Of a stretch of 64,000 nt of DNA, positions 26,493 through 36,510 are shown one piece after another. Position 1 is the stretch's first letter. Every line of letters begins with the position of its first letter. Location: assembly GCF_041080815.1 (NCBI RefSeq), contig NZ_CP160205.1:496001-560000 (forward strand). Direction: 5' to 3'. Origin of the DNA: Mucilaginibacter yixingensis. GTDB lineage: Bacteria > Bacteroidota > Bacteroidia > Sphingobacteriales > Sphingobacteriaceae. Position numbers and translations under genes: made by a program. The notes under the pieces are model-generated. The model was not told the origin of the DNA and searched no databases. It was given only the letters and a program-made list of their open reading frames with translations.

Positions 26493-28316
26493 TCAGTCTA
26501 ACTTTCCTGCGTGTAATTTGTCGTGACATGTTGAACATACTGCTAAGGTTTTTCTTCTTCTTGCAATCATTTTCTTTTCCCATTCCGTTTTACCCTTAAG
26601 GTCTTTCAGTTTCCTTACATGGTGCATTTCTATATCATCCGTGGCTTCGCAATACTCACAAATGCGTGCTTTTAGCCTGTCCGATAAGCTGTTTCTGCCC
26701 CCTGTGTAGGTTACTGTTTTGGCAATGGTGTCTACTTCGCTGTCGTACGTAGGTGTCTTTCGTTTGAAACCCCCATTGTAGAGAGGACGATACTTTGTCT
26801 GGCCCTTTTTATTAGTGTAGGGTATAGAGAAAGTTTTATTTACTCTGTATTTGTACATCAACTTCGATATCGTGGAGCGGTATTTACTTGCATAAGTACT
26901 ATACATACTGTATCGCATGATGTAATAAAAAGAGTTGATAATGTGGCTGTTATTGGCAATTGAATAGTAATTATAGAAGCCTAATATCTCGGCATTGTAT
27001 TGGGTGATTATTTCCAGTGCATCAAACCCTATCATATTTCCACGGGACTTGCCTCTCCAAACTTCTTTCTTATTGGGCGTTGTTATTTTCAAAGCCTTAT
27101 ATTCCAGTAGTTTATTTCTCATTACCTCTGTGGTGACGTAAAGTACCACCTTACTATTGAAGCATCTGATAGGATTACCAGTTTTATCCGTTAACGTATT
27201 ATTTGATTTACGTACGAATACATCGTAGCCCAAGAACGTTGCATGACAATTCGCATTGGTTATCAGGGTCTTTTCATCTGAAAGTTCCAATTTAAGTGTG
27301 TCATTAAGGAAAGCCTTAATGTCTTCTTTTACTTTTCTGCAATCATCTTTGCTACCTATGATACCTATGAGAAAATCGTCTGCATACCTGACATATTTTA
27401 GTTTCCTGAAACCTTTATCCATATCATCCATAGGAGGATATTTCTGTCGTTCCTTAACTATTCCCTTAATTTGTTCAATTAACTGCTTTCTAACATTCTC
27501 GTCCTTTTCAATTTTGAGTTTCTTAACTAAGCGGTGTTTCTTTAGTACCAGTTGGCGGAGTACGGGGTTAAGCTTTCTTGATGTTCCAATATCAAACTGG
27601 CTAATGTAATTTTTAATATACTTGTCCAGTTTGTCAAGGTATATGTTAGCCAGTATTGGGCTAATGATACCACCTTGAGGTGTACCACTATATGATCTGT
27701 GATATACCCAATCTTCAACGTAACCTGCATTGAGGAACTTTCTTACTAATCGAATGAACCTTTCATCTGCGATACGTTCACCTAAAACATGGATGAGAAC
27801 GTCATGGTTAATATTATCGAAGAAACCTTTTATATCTCCCTCGATAAACCATTTTGCTCCTGTAAATGTCTTTTGAACTTTGGTCAGCGCTGTGTGACAA
27901 CTTCTTTCAGGTCTGAAACCATGAGAAGTATTTTCAAAACTACCGTCATATATTGCATTGAGTATCATCCGGATGACTTCCTGTAGCAGTTTGTCGATGA
28001 ATGTTGGAATACCTAAAGGACGTTTCTTGCCATTTTTCTTGGCAATGTATATCCTTTTGGATGGTGCTGGTTGATAAGTTTCGTTTTGCAACGTAGCTAT
28101 CAACCGTTTAACTCGGGATATACTCATGCCATCGATGGTTGTGCCATCGGTGCCTGCCGTCATATTACCTACTTTGCTGTAGATATTCTGATAAGCAGTG
28201 TAATACATCTCTTCGTTAAACAGTAGCCTGTACAGCCGTTCAAACTTGTAGTTTAAGTCACTGCTGTGTTCGGTTAGACTGTTTAATACTTTTTCGGGAC
28301 TTCTCATGTCTCTCAC
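26493..28316 (-). CDS. Group II intron-encoded reverse transcriptase/maturase with HNH domain
   Basis: The 607-residue protein has reverse transcriptase blocks (KRPLGIPTFIDKLLQEVIRM, GFRPERSCHTAL, EGDIKGFFDNINH, GTPQGGIISP) and the catalytic YADD near residue 300. A maturase domain follows, and then a C-terminal HNH-type endonuclease with CEYC, HH and CSTCHDKLH. It promotes splicing of its own intron and reinsertion into target DNA. All catalytic motifs look intact. Confidence 0.95.
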   Translation of the reverse strand: MRDMRSPEKVLNSLTEHSSDLNYKFERLYRLLFNEEMYYTAYQNIYSKVGNMTAGTDGTTIDGMSISRVKRLIATLQNETYQPAPSKRIYIAKKNGKKRPLGIPTFIDKLLQEVIRMILNAIYDGSFENTSHGFRPERSCHTALTKVQKTFTGAKWFIEGDIKGFFDNINHDVLIHVLGERIADERFIRLVRKFLNAGYVEDWVYHRSYSGTPQGGIISPILANIYLDKLDKYIKNYISQFDIGTSRKLNPVLRQLVLKKHRLVKKLKIEKDENVRKQLIEQIKGIVKERQKYPPMDDMDKGFRKLKYVRYADDFLIGIIGSKDDCRKVKEDIKAFLNDTLKLELSDEKTLITNANCHATFLGYDVFVRKSNNTLTDKTGNPIRCFNSKVVLYVTTEVMRNKLLEYKALKITTPNKKEVWRGKSRGNMIGFDALEIITQYNAEILGFYNYYSIANNSHIINSFYYIMRYSMYSTYASKYRSTISKLMYKYRVNKTFSIPYTNKKGQTKYRPLYNGGFKRKTPTYDSEVDTIAKTVTYTGGRNSLSDRLKARICEYCEATDDIEMHHVRKLKDLKGKTEWEKKMIARRRKTLAVCSTCHDKLHAGKLD

Positions 28317-28867
28317 AATTTCCTTTAATCATATTAAACTGAATCAACTGCATCCCCTTCGCCATGTACAAGGCTTTCCCTTGCTCGGACTACTACGGGA
28401 GCTCCGTTACCATGTCGAATATTCAGGGGCTATCCCCATAGCCACGCCAGTGGCATTCCGATTTAGGTAATCCCCATTTAGATATATAGTGACCTGGCTT
28501 TGTAGATTGTCGGATGCGATTTAACCTGTTTCTACTTATTGTAGCTGCGATTGTGATACGTTATGCTACATCCGCTATCTGTTTACGTTGTAGTATCACA
28601 ATACCGACGTTTATAACTGTCTTCCGTCCGTGCTTAGACAACTAACCGCTAAGGCTCTCGTTCAATCAGAATAGATTTCATCCTCATATCTACTTTTCAA
28701 CTTGCCATTCAGTCGCAACACGACAATTAGTTGACTTATGGCTTTTCCGACATGCTACACTCCCTGTCCAGTTTCCCTTTCAGATAAGTCGGCTGTTGAT
28801 AGGCGATATAAACACTTGCCTAATAGCTTGCCAAAGCTACATTCACTATATACCCTTATGGGCGCAC

Positions 28868-29281
28868 AATATATTGCTCGATCAGGTCATCCCGGCCCAC
28901 CCGGATATGCTCCGGCAGTTTGGCTGTGATATAAACCACCTCCCCATAACCCAGCGCACCCGCACTTTCGTAATGGACGCCGCCATACTCCCGCACAATA
29001 CTGTCAAAGAAAGCAAAAGCCTCGCTGTTATTCACCACCTCATAGTCCGGACCGATCTTATCGCCCAGCACCGCCTCCGTATCCGTTCGGAACGTGAAAT
29101 AACTGTTCTCCGAAATCACATTCATCCCGCTCGGCAGCGGATGTACATTCGGACGTTTCAATACCTCAAAATCCAGCCCGGCCTCCGCCATCGCCTCCGC
29201 ACTGGTCTCGCACTTCGTGATCGTTTTACCTAATAGCTGCCAAACCTTTGGTTTAACCGCTGCATTATTGATCGTTGTCAT
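28868..29281 (-). CDS. DUF932 gene, first exon
   Basis: The 138 N-terminal codons of a DUF932 protein start MTTINNAAVKPKVWQLLGK and end at the intron boundary after DDLIEQYI. Family-typical runs such as EVVNNSEAFAFFDSIV and GEVVYITAKLPEHIRVG are present. Without splicing, translation would run a few codons into the intron (VRP, stop). The second exon resumes at 26382. Confidence 0.85.
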
Positions 29282-29379
29282 CGTTCTTAATATTAATAGT
29301 TTTCAGATAGGCAGGCTACAACCTGCTTTTTAATTTGTAATCCATGGCCTTCACGGCCATTACCTTCACCTTACGGGTA

Positions 29380-29575
29380 TTAGATACACGGATAGTCGCC
29401 TGGTGCTGGCACATACTTTCTTGTTTCCCGCCCGTATTGGTCATAGGCTATTGGCGTTACTATATCTTTGTCCCCATTTCCTGAGGCCTGCCAGTTCACC
29501 TGTTGCATCGGGCGGCCCAGGCCATCAAAAAATTGAATTATATTTAAGAATGGATTTTTAGTGGAGAATTCGCTG
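29380..29575 (-). pseudogene. RHS/YD-type protein fragment (DUF6443-like)
   Basis: About 60 codons read FFDGLGRPMQQVNWQASGN and YDQYGRETRKYVPAP, the typical N-terminal region of Bacteroidota RHS-type surface proteins. The 5' end is cut by the IS21 element, and the 3' end stops after a few unrelated codons at 29380. It is a relic, with no matching remainder seen in the window. Confidence 0.7.
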
Positions 29576-29718
29576 ATATTGACCACCTGATTTCGGCGCA
29601 AACTGACCACCGATTCCGCGGGAAAGTGACCACCTGATTTCGGAGGAAACTGACCACCCCGAACGAGCCACATATGCTGTAGAAGCAGGCCTATTTTTGA
29701 GGTTTAACAACTTCACTA

Positions 29719-31269
29719 ATGGCCAACACTACGATAAGCATGAGTAAGATAAGACAGATCCTCAGGATGTACAGCCAGGGCCGCAGCAAGCTATCGATAG
29801 CGGCCCAGACCGGCGTGTCACGCAATACCGCAAAGAAGTACCTTATTGCGTTCGATGCCAGCGGCTTTACGTTCGAGGAAATCAATACCCTTAATGATAA
29901 GGAGCTGGAGGACTTCTTTGGCAAAAGCAGTGAACGTCCCCCGGACAAGCGAATGGTGGCCCTGCAACGCTGTTTCCCGCAGATAGATAAAGAGTTAAAG
30001 CGTGTCGGTATGAACCGCCGCATCCTGTGGGAAGCTTATATCAAAGAGTTCCCTGACGGGTTCAAGTACACCCAATTCTGCTTTTATTACAACCAGTGGA
30101 AAGCCCGCGTGAACCCCACGATGCACCTGGATCATAAAGCCGGTGATAAGCTGTATGTGGACTTTGCCGGTGAAAAGCTAAGCATAGCGGACAAGGATAC
30201 CGGTGAGGTCATCGAGGCCGAGGTGTTCGTTGCTATCCTTGGCGCCAGCCAACTAACTTACGTAGAAGCTGTGCTGAGCCAGCAGAAAGAAGACTTTATA
30301 GCAGCCTGTGAGAATGCCCTGCACTTTTATGGCGGCGTACCTGCCGCCATCGTTCCCGACAACCTGAAGGCTGCCGTTACCAAGAGTAACCGCTATGAGC
30401 CAACGCTGAACGAGACCTTTGCTGACTTTGCCGACCATTACGGAACGACCATCTTACCAGCGAGGGCGTACCGCCCTCGTGACAAAGCACTGGTAGAAGG
30501 AGCCGTTAAGATCGTTTACAGCCGTATCTACGCACCTGTTCGCAAAGAGGCCTATCATACCCTTGCAGAACTGAATATCGCGATCAAGGTCGCTTTAGAA
30601 GCACATAACAGCCAGCCGCTGAAAGGCCGCAATTACAGCAGAAAGCTCCAGTTCGAGGAGATAGAACGCCAGGCACTCTCGCCATTACCGGCATTACGTT
30701 ATGAGTTCAAACGGCAGCACCAGGCCACTGTAATGAAGAACGGACATGTTTGTCTGGGTATCGACAAACACTACTACAGCGTACCGTACCGCTTTATCGG
30801 CAGGAAGGTCAAACTGCTGTATTCCCGCACCAACGTAGAAGTCTACTACCACTATGAACGCATCGCCATGCACAGGCGCATCAAAAGCCCTTACAGCTAC
30901 ACAACGGATAAAGATCACCTGGCTTCGACACACCGCTTTATGACCGAATGGACACCCGATAAGTTCCTGGAATGGGCAGCATCCATTCACGAGGATGTGA
31001 GGCTTTACATCCTGAAGATACTGGACCGAAAGCAACATCCGGAACAAGCTTACCGCTCCTGTATCGGTATCCTCAGCCTGGCGCGCAAGGCAGGTAACGA
31101 AAGGCTGGCCAGCGCTTGCAGGCGTGCGCTCGGCTATGGCGTGTACAACTACAAGACCATACAGCAGATACTGGAGAACAAGATGGACAGCTACGAGGAA
31201 AGCTTATTTGCTGACGAGCTGCCTATGCCCAGCCATGACAATATCCGGGGAGAGAACTACTATAAATAA
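29719..31269 (+). CDS. istA: IS21 transposase IstA
   Basis: The 516-residue protein has an N-terminal helix-turn-helix (IRQILRMYSQGRSKLSIAAQ) and a DDE core. Candidate catalytic residues are Asp in LYVDFAGEKL, Asp in AIVPDNLKA and Glu in KALVEGAVKI. The C-terminal beta-barrel region (YSVPYRFIGRKV) is typical of IstA. It is 20 bases upstream of istB. The protein seems full length. Confidence 0.95.
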   Translation: MANTTISMSKIRQILRMYSQGRSKLSIAAQTGVSRNTAKKYLIAFDASGFTFEEINTLNDKELEDFFGKSSERPPDKRMVALQRCFPQIDKELKRVGMNRRILWEAYIKEFPDGFKYTQFCFYYNQWKARVNPTMHLDHKAGDKLYVDFAGEKLSIADKDTGEVIEAEVFVAILGASQLTYVEAVLSQQKEDFIAACENALHFYGGVPAAIVPDNLKAAVTKSNRYEPTLNETFADFADHYGTTILPARAYRPRDKALVEGAVKIVYSRIYAPVRKEAYHTLAELNIAIKVALEAHNSQPLKGRNYSRKLQFEEIERQALSPLPALRYEFKRQHQATVMKNGHVCLGIDKHYYSVPYRFIGRKVKLLYSRTNVEVYYHYERIAMHRRIKSPYSYTTDKDHLASTHRFMTEWTPDKFLEWAASIHEDVRLYILKILDRKQHPEQAYRSCIGILSLARKAGNERLASACRRALGYGVYNYKTIQQILENKMDSYEESLFADELPMPSHDNIRGENYYK

Positions 31270-31289
31270 CCATTAATGAACAGATCGAT

Positions 31290-32051
31290 ATGAACACGAA
31301 CACCTTAGACAAACTTCGCAAACTGAAGTTCTATGGCATGTACCATGCCTTTAAAAGCTGCCTGGAAACGGGACAGACCGCAGAATACACCACTGATGAA
31401 CTGCTGGCCCACCTGGTAGAGGCCGAATGGGACGACCGGCAGAACAGGCGCATAGAGCGTACGATCATGTATGCTAAGTTCCGCTATAAGGCCTCGGTAG
31501 AGAACATCCACTACCATGCCGACCGTAGTATCGACCGCAATCAGGTAATGCGCCTGGCAGACTGCCACTTTATTGACCGGAATGAGAACCTGTTGATCAC
31601 AGGCAGCACCGGTATCGGCAAAAGCTATATCGCTTCTGCTATCGGACACCAAGCCTGCATACTGGGTTACCGCGTGTTCTATGCCAGCACACCCAAACTC
31701 TTTGCTAAGCTGAAGATGGCCAAGGCAGATGGTTCCTACATGAAGGATGTAGCCAAACTGGAACGCCAGCAACTACTGATCCTGGATGACTTCGGTATAC
31801 AACCTTTTGATGCGCAGAGCAGGGCCGCACTGATGGAGATCATTGAGGACAGGCACGGTAAGACATCCCTGATCATCACCTCTCAGCTGCCGGTCAGTAA
31901 ATGGTATGAGGTCATTGGTGAAAAGACGATCGCTGATGCTATCCTCGACCGCATCGTGCATGATGCGCACCGGATGGAACTAAAGGGAGAGTCGATGAGA
32001 AAAAGAAGGCCCGCAGAGCCCGAAAAAAGCTATCTGCAAAACACACTTTAA
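31290..32051 (+). CDS. istB: IS21 ATP-binding transposition helper IstB
   Basis: The 253-residue AAA+ protein has Walker A GSTGIGKSY (about 107), Walker B LLILDDFG (about 160) and a sensor region LIITSQLP. IstB helps IstA select and remodel target DNA. It is intact and directly follows istA. Confidence 0.95.
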   Translation: MNTNTLDKLRKLKFYGMYHAFKSCLETGQTAEYTTDELLAHLVEAEWDDRQNRRIERTIMYAKFRYKASVENIHYHADRSIDRNQVMRLADCHFIDRNENLLITGSTGIGKSYIASAIGHQACILGYRVFYASTPKLFAKLKMAKADGSYMKDVAKLERQQLLILDDFGIQPFDAQSRAALMEIIEDRHGKTSLIITSQLPVSKWYEVIGEKTIADAILDRIVHDAHRMELKGESMRKRRPAEPEKSYLQNTL

Positions 32052-32150
32052 ATAACTACTTTTGACAACGCTTCTACAGCGTTCGCTGCGCTCGTTCGCC
32101 AGCACTTTGGGTGGTCAATTTGCCACGGAATCACCTGGTCAACTTCTCCG

Positions 32151-32391
32151 TATTATACATTTTAGCGCCATACCGTTCCCGAAGTATGAATCCATCCATA
32201 TTTATTTTTTATTATTTATCCGCTTTTGAAAGAAGTAATTAAAAATAGTAGGGAAGATTGGAGCGTCTAGCAGTTTGCCAAACTGTCCTGTAGTTTTTTA
32301 TCAGTGATTGTTTCCTAAAGTTTGTTTCAAACTTGTATGGAGAAGCACCTTGCATGCATAATCACGTTACCATAAACGGTATTTTAACAGA
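32151..32391. other. Intergenic stretch, no gene
   Basis: AT-rich DNA lies between the IS21 right end and the terminator of the nuclease gene. No RNA gene or credible open frame was seen. Confidence 0.5.
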
Positions 32392-32416
32392 AAAGCCAGG
32401 CATACTGCCCGGCTTT
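32392..32416 (-). terminator. Terminator of the secreted endonuclease gene
   Basis: Arms AAAGCCAGGC and GCCCGGCTTT (one mismatch) enclose ATACT. Read leftward, TTTTCTGTT follows. It lies 23 bases after the stop at 32439. Confidence 0.7.
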
Positions 32417-32438
32417 CCTTTGGAATAAGTTAATACTA

Positions 32439-33827
32439 TTATTGATTATCAACTACAGTCTCCACCGCATCCTGAACAGATTGCGGAAGTGCTGACAGCA
32501 GGTTATAACCCGTAGCCGATTCAATGCTTCGTACGGTACAACGATAAGTTTTCCAGTCACTGTTGATGGTATTAATGTTCGGCGTATTGATCGCGATCAC
32601 ACGGGTCGAGGAAGTGATACGCGCCAAATCACCGTTACCATTCGGGATCACCACGGCAACTTTCCAAACGTTTGACGGCACAGCAACGTGACCATTATCA
32701 ACTGAAGTAACGGTACCACTTGAGCCAGTACCACCGGTACCATAGCTGCCCATCACGATATAAACCTCGTTACCGGCAGTTACCAGTGAGCGCAGATAAT
32801 TTTCAAAGTTCGCCCAGGTCTGCTGGTTATTGTTCGGTGCCTGCGGGATCATATTGGTCATCAGGAAAGTCGCCTCATTCGCGGTGGTGGTAGTCGTACG
32901 ATCCGCGCTTGGACAGTTATGACCACGGTCAAAACCGCTGCCTGAATAGCTCGTGCTTTGTACCGCATACCAGCCAGCAGGCAGGTTAGGATCCGCACGG
33001 AAAGCATCAGTACGGGCGGTAGAACCCAGTGAAGTAGCACCCAGATACCAGCTCACCCAGTTCGGTTCGCCGCGGGTGCTGTTATAGCTTTCCACAAAAT
33101 AGGTCTGATCCCACAGATAGTTGTTCGGAGCGGTGGTCGTGCTGGCTACCGCACCACTTGGGTTACCCAGCAGCAGGTTAGTATTGTCGCCGGTAGAACC
33201 GCCACCACCAGTACCACCACCCGTGCCGCCACCAGAACCATTATCATAACTGTTAACTGTAAAGTCATCGATATTGATACGGTTCGAGCCGCCCGATACC
33301 TTACGTAACTGGAAGCGGATCGTGCCCGCAGTGTTCACCGTAAAAGTAGCCGTAGCTAAAGTAGCCGATGAAGCGGTGATCGTTGAACCTACCTGGCTAT
33401 AAGAAGAACCGCTGTTGGTCGACTGCCACAACTGGAAAGTTGATGCACCATCAGAACCGTAAACCGCATATTGCATGGTCACGGTCGATGCGCCGGTGCT
33501 CACATTAAAATTCATGGTCATGGTACCAGTGCTCGTGATACGCACGCTCTTGCTACCGTTCTTATGGTCAGTGCTCAGCGTTCCGATCAGCGCATTGTCC
33601 AGATTCCAGCTGCCGCTGCTCAGCGTAACATCCGCTGCTGCATAAGCACCTTTTGTACCGGACTCAAAGGTCTCGTCAAAAGTCTGGGTGATCGTTTCGG
33701 TTTTCAGTTTGGCCACGGCCGCTGTCTGCTCAGCAGCGGCTACGGGTGCAATGGTTTGATTTTTGGCGCAGGATGACAGCAATAGCATAGCCGCCGCCGG
33801 CAGGGCCAGTAAATGTTTAAATTTCAT
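32439..33827 (-). CDS. Secreted DNA/RNA non-specific endonuclease, lipoprotein
   Basis: The 462-residue protein has a lipoprotein signal (AMLLLSSCAKN). A beta-sandwich domain (about 45-195) and a glycine/serine/threonine-rich linker follow. The nuclease domain of the NUC1/EndA beta-beta-alpha-metal family carries the catalytic histidine motif FDRGHNCPSADR (about 300), and a metal-binding asparagine is expected in QQTWANFENYLR. It should degrade nucleic acid outside the inner membrane, for nutrition or defence. It is a single-gene unit with its own terminator. Confidence 0.9.
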   Translation of the reverse strand: MKFKHLLALPAAAMLLLSSCAKNQTIAPVAAAEQTAAVAKLKTETITQTFDETFESGTKGAYAAADVTLSSGSWNLDNALIGTLSTDHKNGSKSVRITSTGTMTMNFNVSTGASTVTMQYAVYGSDGASTFQLWQSTNSGSSYSQVGSTITASSATLATATFTVNTAGTIRFQLRKVSGGSNRINIDDFTVNSYDNGSGGGTGGGTGGGGSTGDNTNLLLGNPSGAVASTTTAPNNYLWDQTYFVESYNSTRGEPNWVSWYLGATSLGSTARTDAFRADPNLPAGWYAVQSTSYSGSGFDRGHNCPSADRTTTTTANEATFLMTNMIPQAPNNNQQTWANFENYLRSLVTAGNEVYIVMGSYGTGGTGSSGTVTSVDNGHVAVPSNVWKVAVVIPNGNGDLARITSSTRVIAINTPNINTINSDWKTYRCTVRSIESATGYNLLSALPQSVQDAVETVVDNQ

Positions 33828-34010
33828 GTTAATGTTTGTTTTTGAGCAGAAAGGTAAAAGTGCAACCCCTATATGAACCGGGTGTTAAGGAAAGATTTTC
33901 AGTTTATTACCCTTGCTGGCTTGCTGCCAATGGATTGCTTATACGTTAAACTTTACGGGAAGGTTTTGGTTTTTTATCAAAACCCAAGCGTCGTTCAATT
34001 ACCATAATCC

Positions 34011-35126
34011 ATGTACACCATACCATGCATTTGCTTTCCCGAAGATCCAGCAGGCAGGATCTATATCTACTATCATTACAACGGAATCCGGCATCGCGAA
34101 TACAACGGAAAAGGCCTGGGGCTGGCGATCCACCCCAACCGTTACCGGGATCATGAAAGTCGGGAAAGGCTGGCCGTAGCATTACAAACCGCATTCCATC
34201 AGGCGCTTCTGGCAGGCTGGCAACCTAAAGGAACCCCGCCCAAGGGGCACTCACTGCGATCCGCCCTGCAGTTGGTACTGGAAGAAAAGCAGACCTCAGA
34301 ACTTTCAGACGTCTACAAAAAGAATTTGAAAGCCCTACACCAGCATTTTACCGATTTTCTGTTACCCCATGAACTCGCCAGTCCCTACGATTATTTGCTG
34401 CCAGGCAGGGTAGAAGCTTTTCTCAGCAAGTATCACACCAAGGAGCGGAGTTATACCAACTACCGGAGATGCCTGAGCGTATTCTTCAAAGCCATCGTCA
34501 GAAAAGGTTACGGCACCAAAGACCTGATCGCACACACACGGCCCGGTCGTCCCAAAGCTGTCCGGAACATCCCGTTCACTGATGAACAACTCAAAGGCAT
34601 CCTAAAATACCTCGAGCCTCATTATCCTCAACTTTATTTATACTGCCTGCTCACCTACGGCAGCCTGCTGCGACCGCACAAAGAGATCCGGCTGCTCCAA
34701 AAACAACACATCGTCAAAGACTGCACAGAGATCGTATTGTCAGGCAAAGAAAATAAAAGTGGCAAAGTACGCATCGTTTACCTGCCGGAATACGTACAGC
34801 AAAAGATCCGCCCGAGGTTCCAGGCGATCAGCAAACCCGGCGGCAACCTGTTCACAGTGGCAACCAAGCCCTACAACACCAGCTACTTCAACCTCCAATG
34901 GCGCAGAGCCAGCATCCAGCTAAAAAAAGATGGCTTACTCCAACCAGGCCAAACGATCTATTCCTTTCGCCATACTGCCGCCATCCGGATCTATCAGAAA
35001 TGCAAAGACCCTTACGTCCTGCAGCAACTACTACAACATTCCAGTTTAAAAGTAACCTTGGATTACCTCCGCGGCCTTGGCGAGCTCCGGCAGGAGCACC
35101 TGAGAGCATTCCTGCCGGAGCTTTAG
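34011..35126 (+). CDS. Tyrosine recombinase (phage-type integrase)
   Basis: The 371-residue protein has an N-terminal core-binding domain (KKNLKALHQHFTDFLLPHEL) and a catalytic domain. The active-site set is Arg in SLLRPHKEI (about 218), the YSFRHTAAI box (about 316), His in LLQHSSLKVT (about 342) and Tyr in LDYLRGLG (about 350). It probably mobilises an integrative element including parts of this accessory region. No flanking att duplication could be recognised. Confidence 0.9.
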   Translation: MYTIPCICFPEDPAGRIYIYYHYNGIRHREYNGKGLGLAIHPNRYRDHESRERLAVALQTAFHQALLAGWQPKGTPPKGHSLRSALQLVLEEKQTSELSDVYKKNLKALHQHFTDFLLPHELASPYDYLLPGRVEAFLSKYHTKERSYTNYRRCLSVFFKAIVRKGYGTKDLIAHTRPGRPKAVRNIPFTDEQLKGILKYLEPHYPQLYLYCLLTYGSLLRPHKEIRLLQKQHIVKDCTEIVLSGKENKSGKVRIVYLPEYVQQKIRPRFQAISKPGGNLFTVATKPYNTSYFNLQWRRASIQLKKDGLLQPGQTIYSFRHTAAIRIYQKCKDPYVLQQLLQHSSLKVTLDYLRGLGELRQEHLRAFLPEL

Positions 35127-35165
35127 TTTGGTCTCAGCATCATTTATTAAGGTATAGTCGGCGCC

Positions 35166-36368
35166 CTAAAGCTTATTTTTCGCATACCAGGGCAAAAGCG
35201 GCCATCGTGACCTTTCCGGCCTGCGTTCCTGATCAGGGGAAGCTGGATAGCGCTCCTTTCTGACCCCTTCATACCGCATCACCTCAGCCGGATCGATACC
35301 TTTCATCCACTCATCCGGACCCATCACCAGCGGATCAAACCAGTCCGCCTTCTGCCTCGCCCAGGAAATCCAGGCTAAAACCTCCTCACTCAGCTCACCT
35401 GAAGCTTGCGCCCGGCCTTCGACCTCAGCAATATAACCTCGTAAAGCATCAGCCTGCTGCCAGCGCTCCGCATCGCTTACCGCGCGCTGAAAGGCCAGTA
35501 TCTCCTGTTTTTGACGTTCCGCAGCTAAAGCCGCCTGTTTTCTTTCCTCTTCCTGCCTAGCCCAGCGCGCCCTGTTCTCTGCCATCAGGATCCTGACCTT
35601 TTCCATCATCAGCTCCAGCCGGGCAATGATCTTGACTAACTGCTCCTCCATTGGAACTTTTCCATCACGTCCCGTGACCGACTCCAGACTAATGAACTTT
35701 AGCTCTAATTTACCCTGTCCTGGTTGATCCTTTGCTACAATAGACACTCCCGCTTCCCGCATTGTAAACTCCGCGCGTTCCTGGCCAAACACGACAAAGC
35801 TTTTATCGCCCTGGAGATCAAAATCCCGCCCGCGCTTCCGCATCACCTTCACGAAAGCATCCAGCAAACAAAGCCCCCGAATCTGCTGTCCCGCCGTTAG
35901 CCTGACACTCAGCATCCCCGGACCGCTGAATAAGGTGCCTCCCGGCTCATAATGTTTAGCTTTCTTCTGCTTTTCAAAAGCATCCTGCAACGCTACGGTC
36001 AGCGGATCAGGATCCGTTAGCACCGAGAACACCCGCAATTCCGCCGCACATTCCCGCTCGATCAGTTGCTGCATGGCAGCCACCGGCGTCATACCATCCA
36101 CCAGCGCCGGATGCGCCTCATCCCGTAAGTACAACGACACTTTAACCTGCCCTGAATGCACCGGGGGCAATGACGTCACCTTCGGCTTATGCCCATGCTG
36201 CACCTTAGCCCAATAACCCGCCACAGGCATCGGCACACCCATCCGCTTACAGATCTTCCGCAAGCCAACATCCGAAATAAGATATTTTTTAGAAAGCGTC
36301 AATAGCGAAGTAGACCACACCAGGTCATACAACTGCTGCCGGTCAAAGGTGTCCTGATCGTTTTTCAC
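35166..36368 (-). CDS. Conserved hypothetical protein with N-terminal helix-turn-helix
   Basis: The 400-residue protein begins with the conserved run QQLYDLVWSTSLLTLSKKYL, then SDVGLRKICKRMGVP and GYWAKVQHG. This pattern is found at the start of many uncharacterised bacterial proteins and looks like a DNA-binding helix-turn-helix. The middle is alpha/beta, and a charged coiled coil (about 260-320) leads to the C-terminus. It converges with the integrase, with 39 bases between the stop codons. Function unknown. Confidence 0.7.
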   Translation of the reverse strand: MKNDQDTFDRQQLYDLVWSTSLLTLSKKYLISDVGLRKICKRMGVPMPVAGYWAKVQHGHKPKVTSLPPVHSGQVKVSLYLRDEAHPALVDGMTPVAAMQQLIERECAAELRVFSVLTDPDPLTVALQDAFEKQKKAKHYEPGGTLFSGPGMLSVRLTAGQQIRGLCLLDAFVKVMRKRGRDFDLQGDKSFVVFGQERAEFTMREAGVSIVAKDQPGQGKLELKFISLESVTGRDGKVPMEEQLVKIIARLELMMEKVRILMAENRARWARQEEERKQAALAAERQKQEILAFQRAVSDAERWQQADALRGYIAEVEGRAQASGELSEEVLAWISWARQKADWFDPLVMGPDEWMKGIDPAEVMRYEGVRKERYPASPDQERRPERSRWPLLPWYAKNKL

Positions 36369-36478
36369 TGGAAATGATTTGAAGGTAATGTGCTACAAAT
36401 GTAGCGTTTAAAGCCGCACCCCACCCGCAATGTCAGGATGAAAACATTCGGAAGGATAATCACTTTAAGACCAACTTA

Positions 36479-36510
36479 TATGTATGGACCATTGAAATGG
36501 TCCATACATA
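36479..36510. repeat. Perfect 15-bp-arm palindrome
   Basis: Arms TATGTATGGACCATT and AATGGTCCATACATA enclose only GA. It lies in a 282-base gap between two leftward genes and has no T run. It could be a protein binding site, a terminator of the gene ending at 36651, or a recombination site. Confidence 0.75.

Larger units (their letters stand above)
26383..28867 (-). mobile_element. Group II intron inserted in a DUF932 gene
   Basis: The element is 2485 bases long. Its 5' end begins GTGCG, the group II consensus, right after exon codon ATT (28868). Its 3' end finishes CTAC (A-Y type), followed by exon codon TTC (26382). Joining the exons gives EQYI-FLTTSHDG, in frame and family-like. It encodes its own reverse transcriptase (26493-28316) and has a canonical domain V (26446-26479). 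A stretch GATATATAG near 28481 could give the EBS1 element pairing with the ATATAT at the exon end (tentative). Stretch 28317-28855 is structured intron RNA without a gene. Confidence 0.92.
29570..32150 (+). mobile_element. IS21-family insertion sequence
   Basis: The element carries IstA and IstB. Its ends hold related terminal repeats: on the left TTGACCACCTGATTTCGGCG (from 29579) and further TGACCACC copies; on the right the inverted GTTGACCAGGTGATTCCG (ending near 32143). Multiple end repeats are usual in IS21. The exact outermost bases and target duplication cannot be fixed, so the limits are approximate. Confidence 0.85.

Noticed and set aside
26131..26583. Stand-alone 150-codon gene
   Set aside because: It merges intron 3' sequence (including domain V) with the start of the second DUF932 exon, so it is not a real gene.
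26493..28316. Reverse transcriptase as a retron or diversity-generating element
   Set aside because: The maturase and HNH domains, domain V and splice sites identify a group II intron, and no template/variable repeat pair was seen.
32155..32230. Peptide resembling an RHS end (RYGAKMYNT) right of the IS21 element
   Set aside because: It is very short, and its order relative to the RHS fragment on the other side is wrong for a gene simply split by the insertion.
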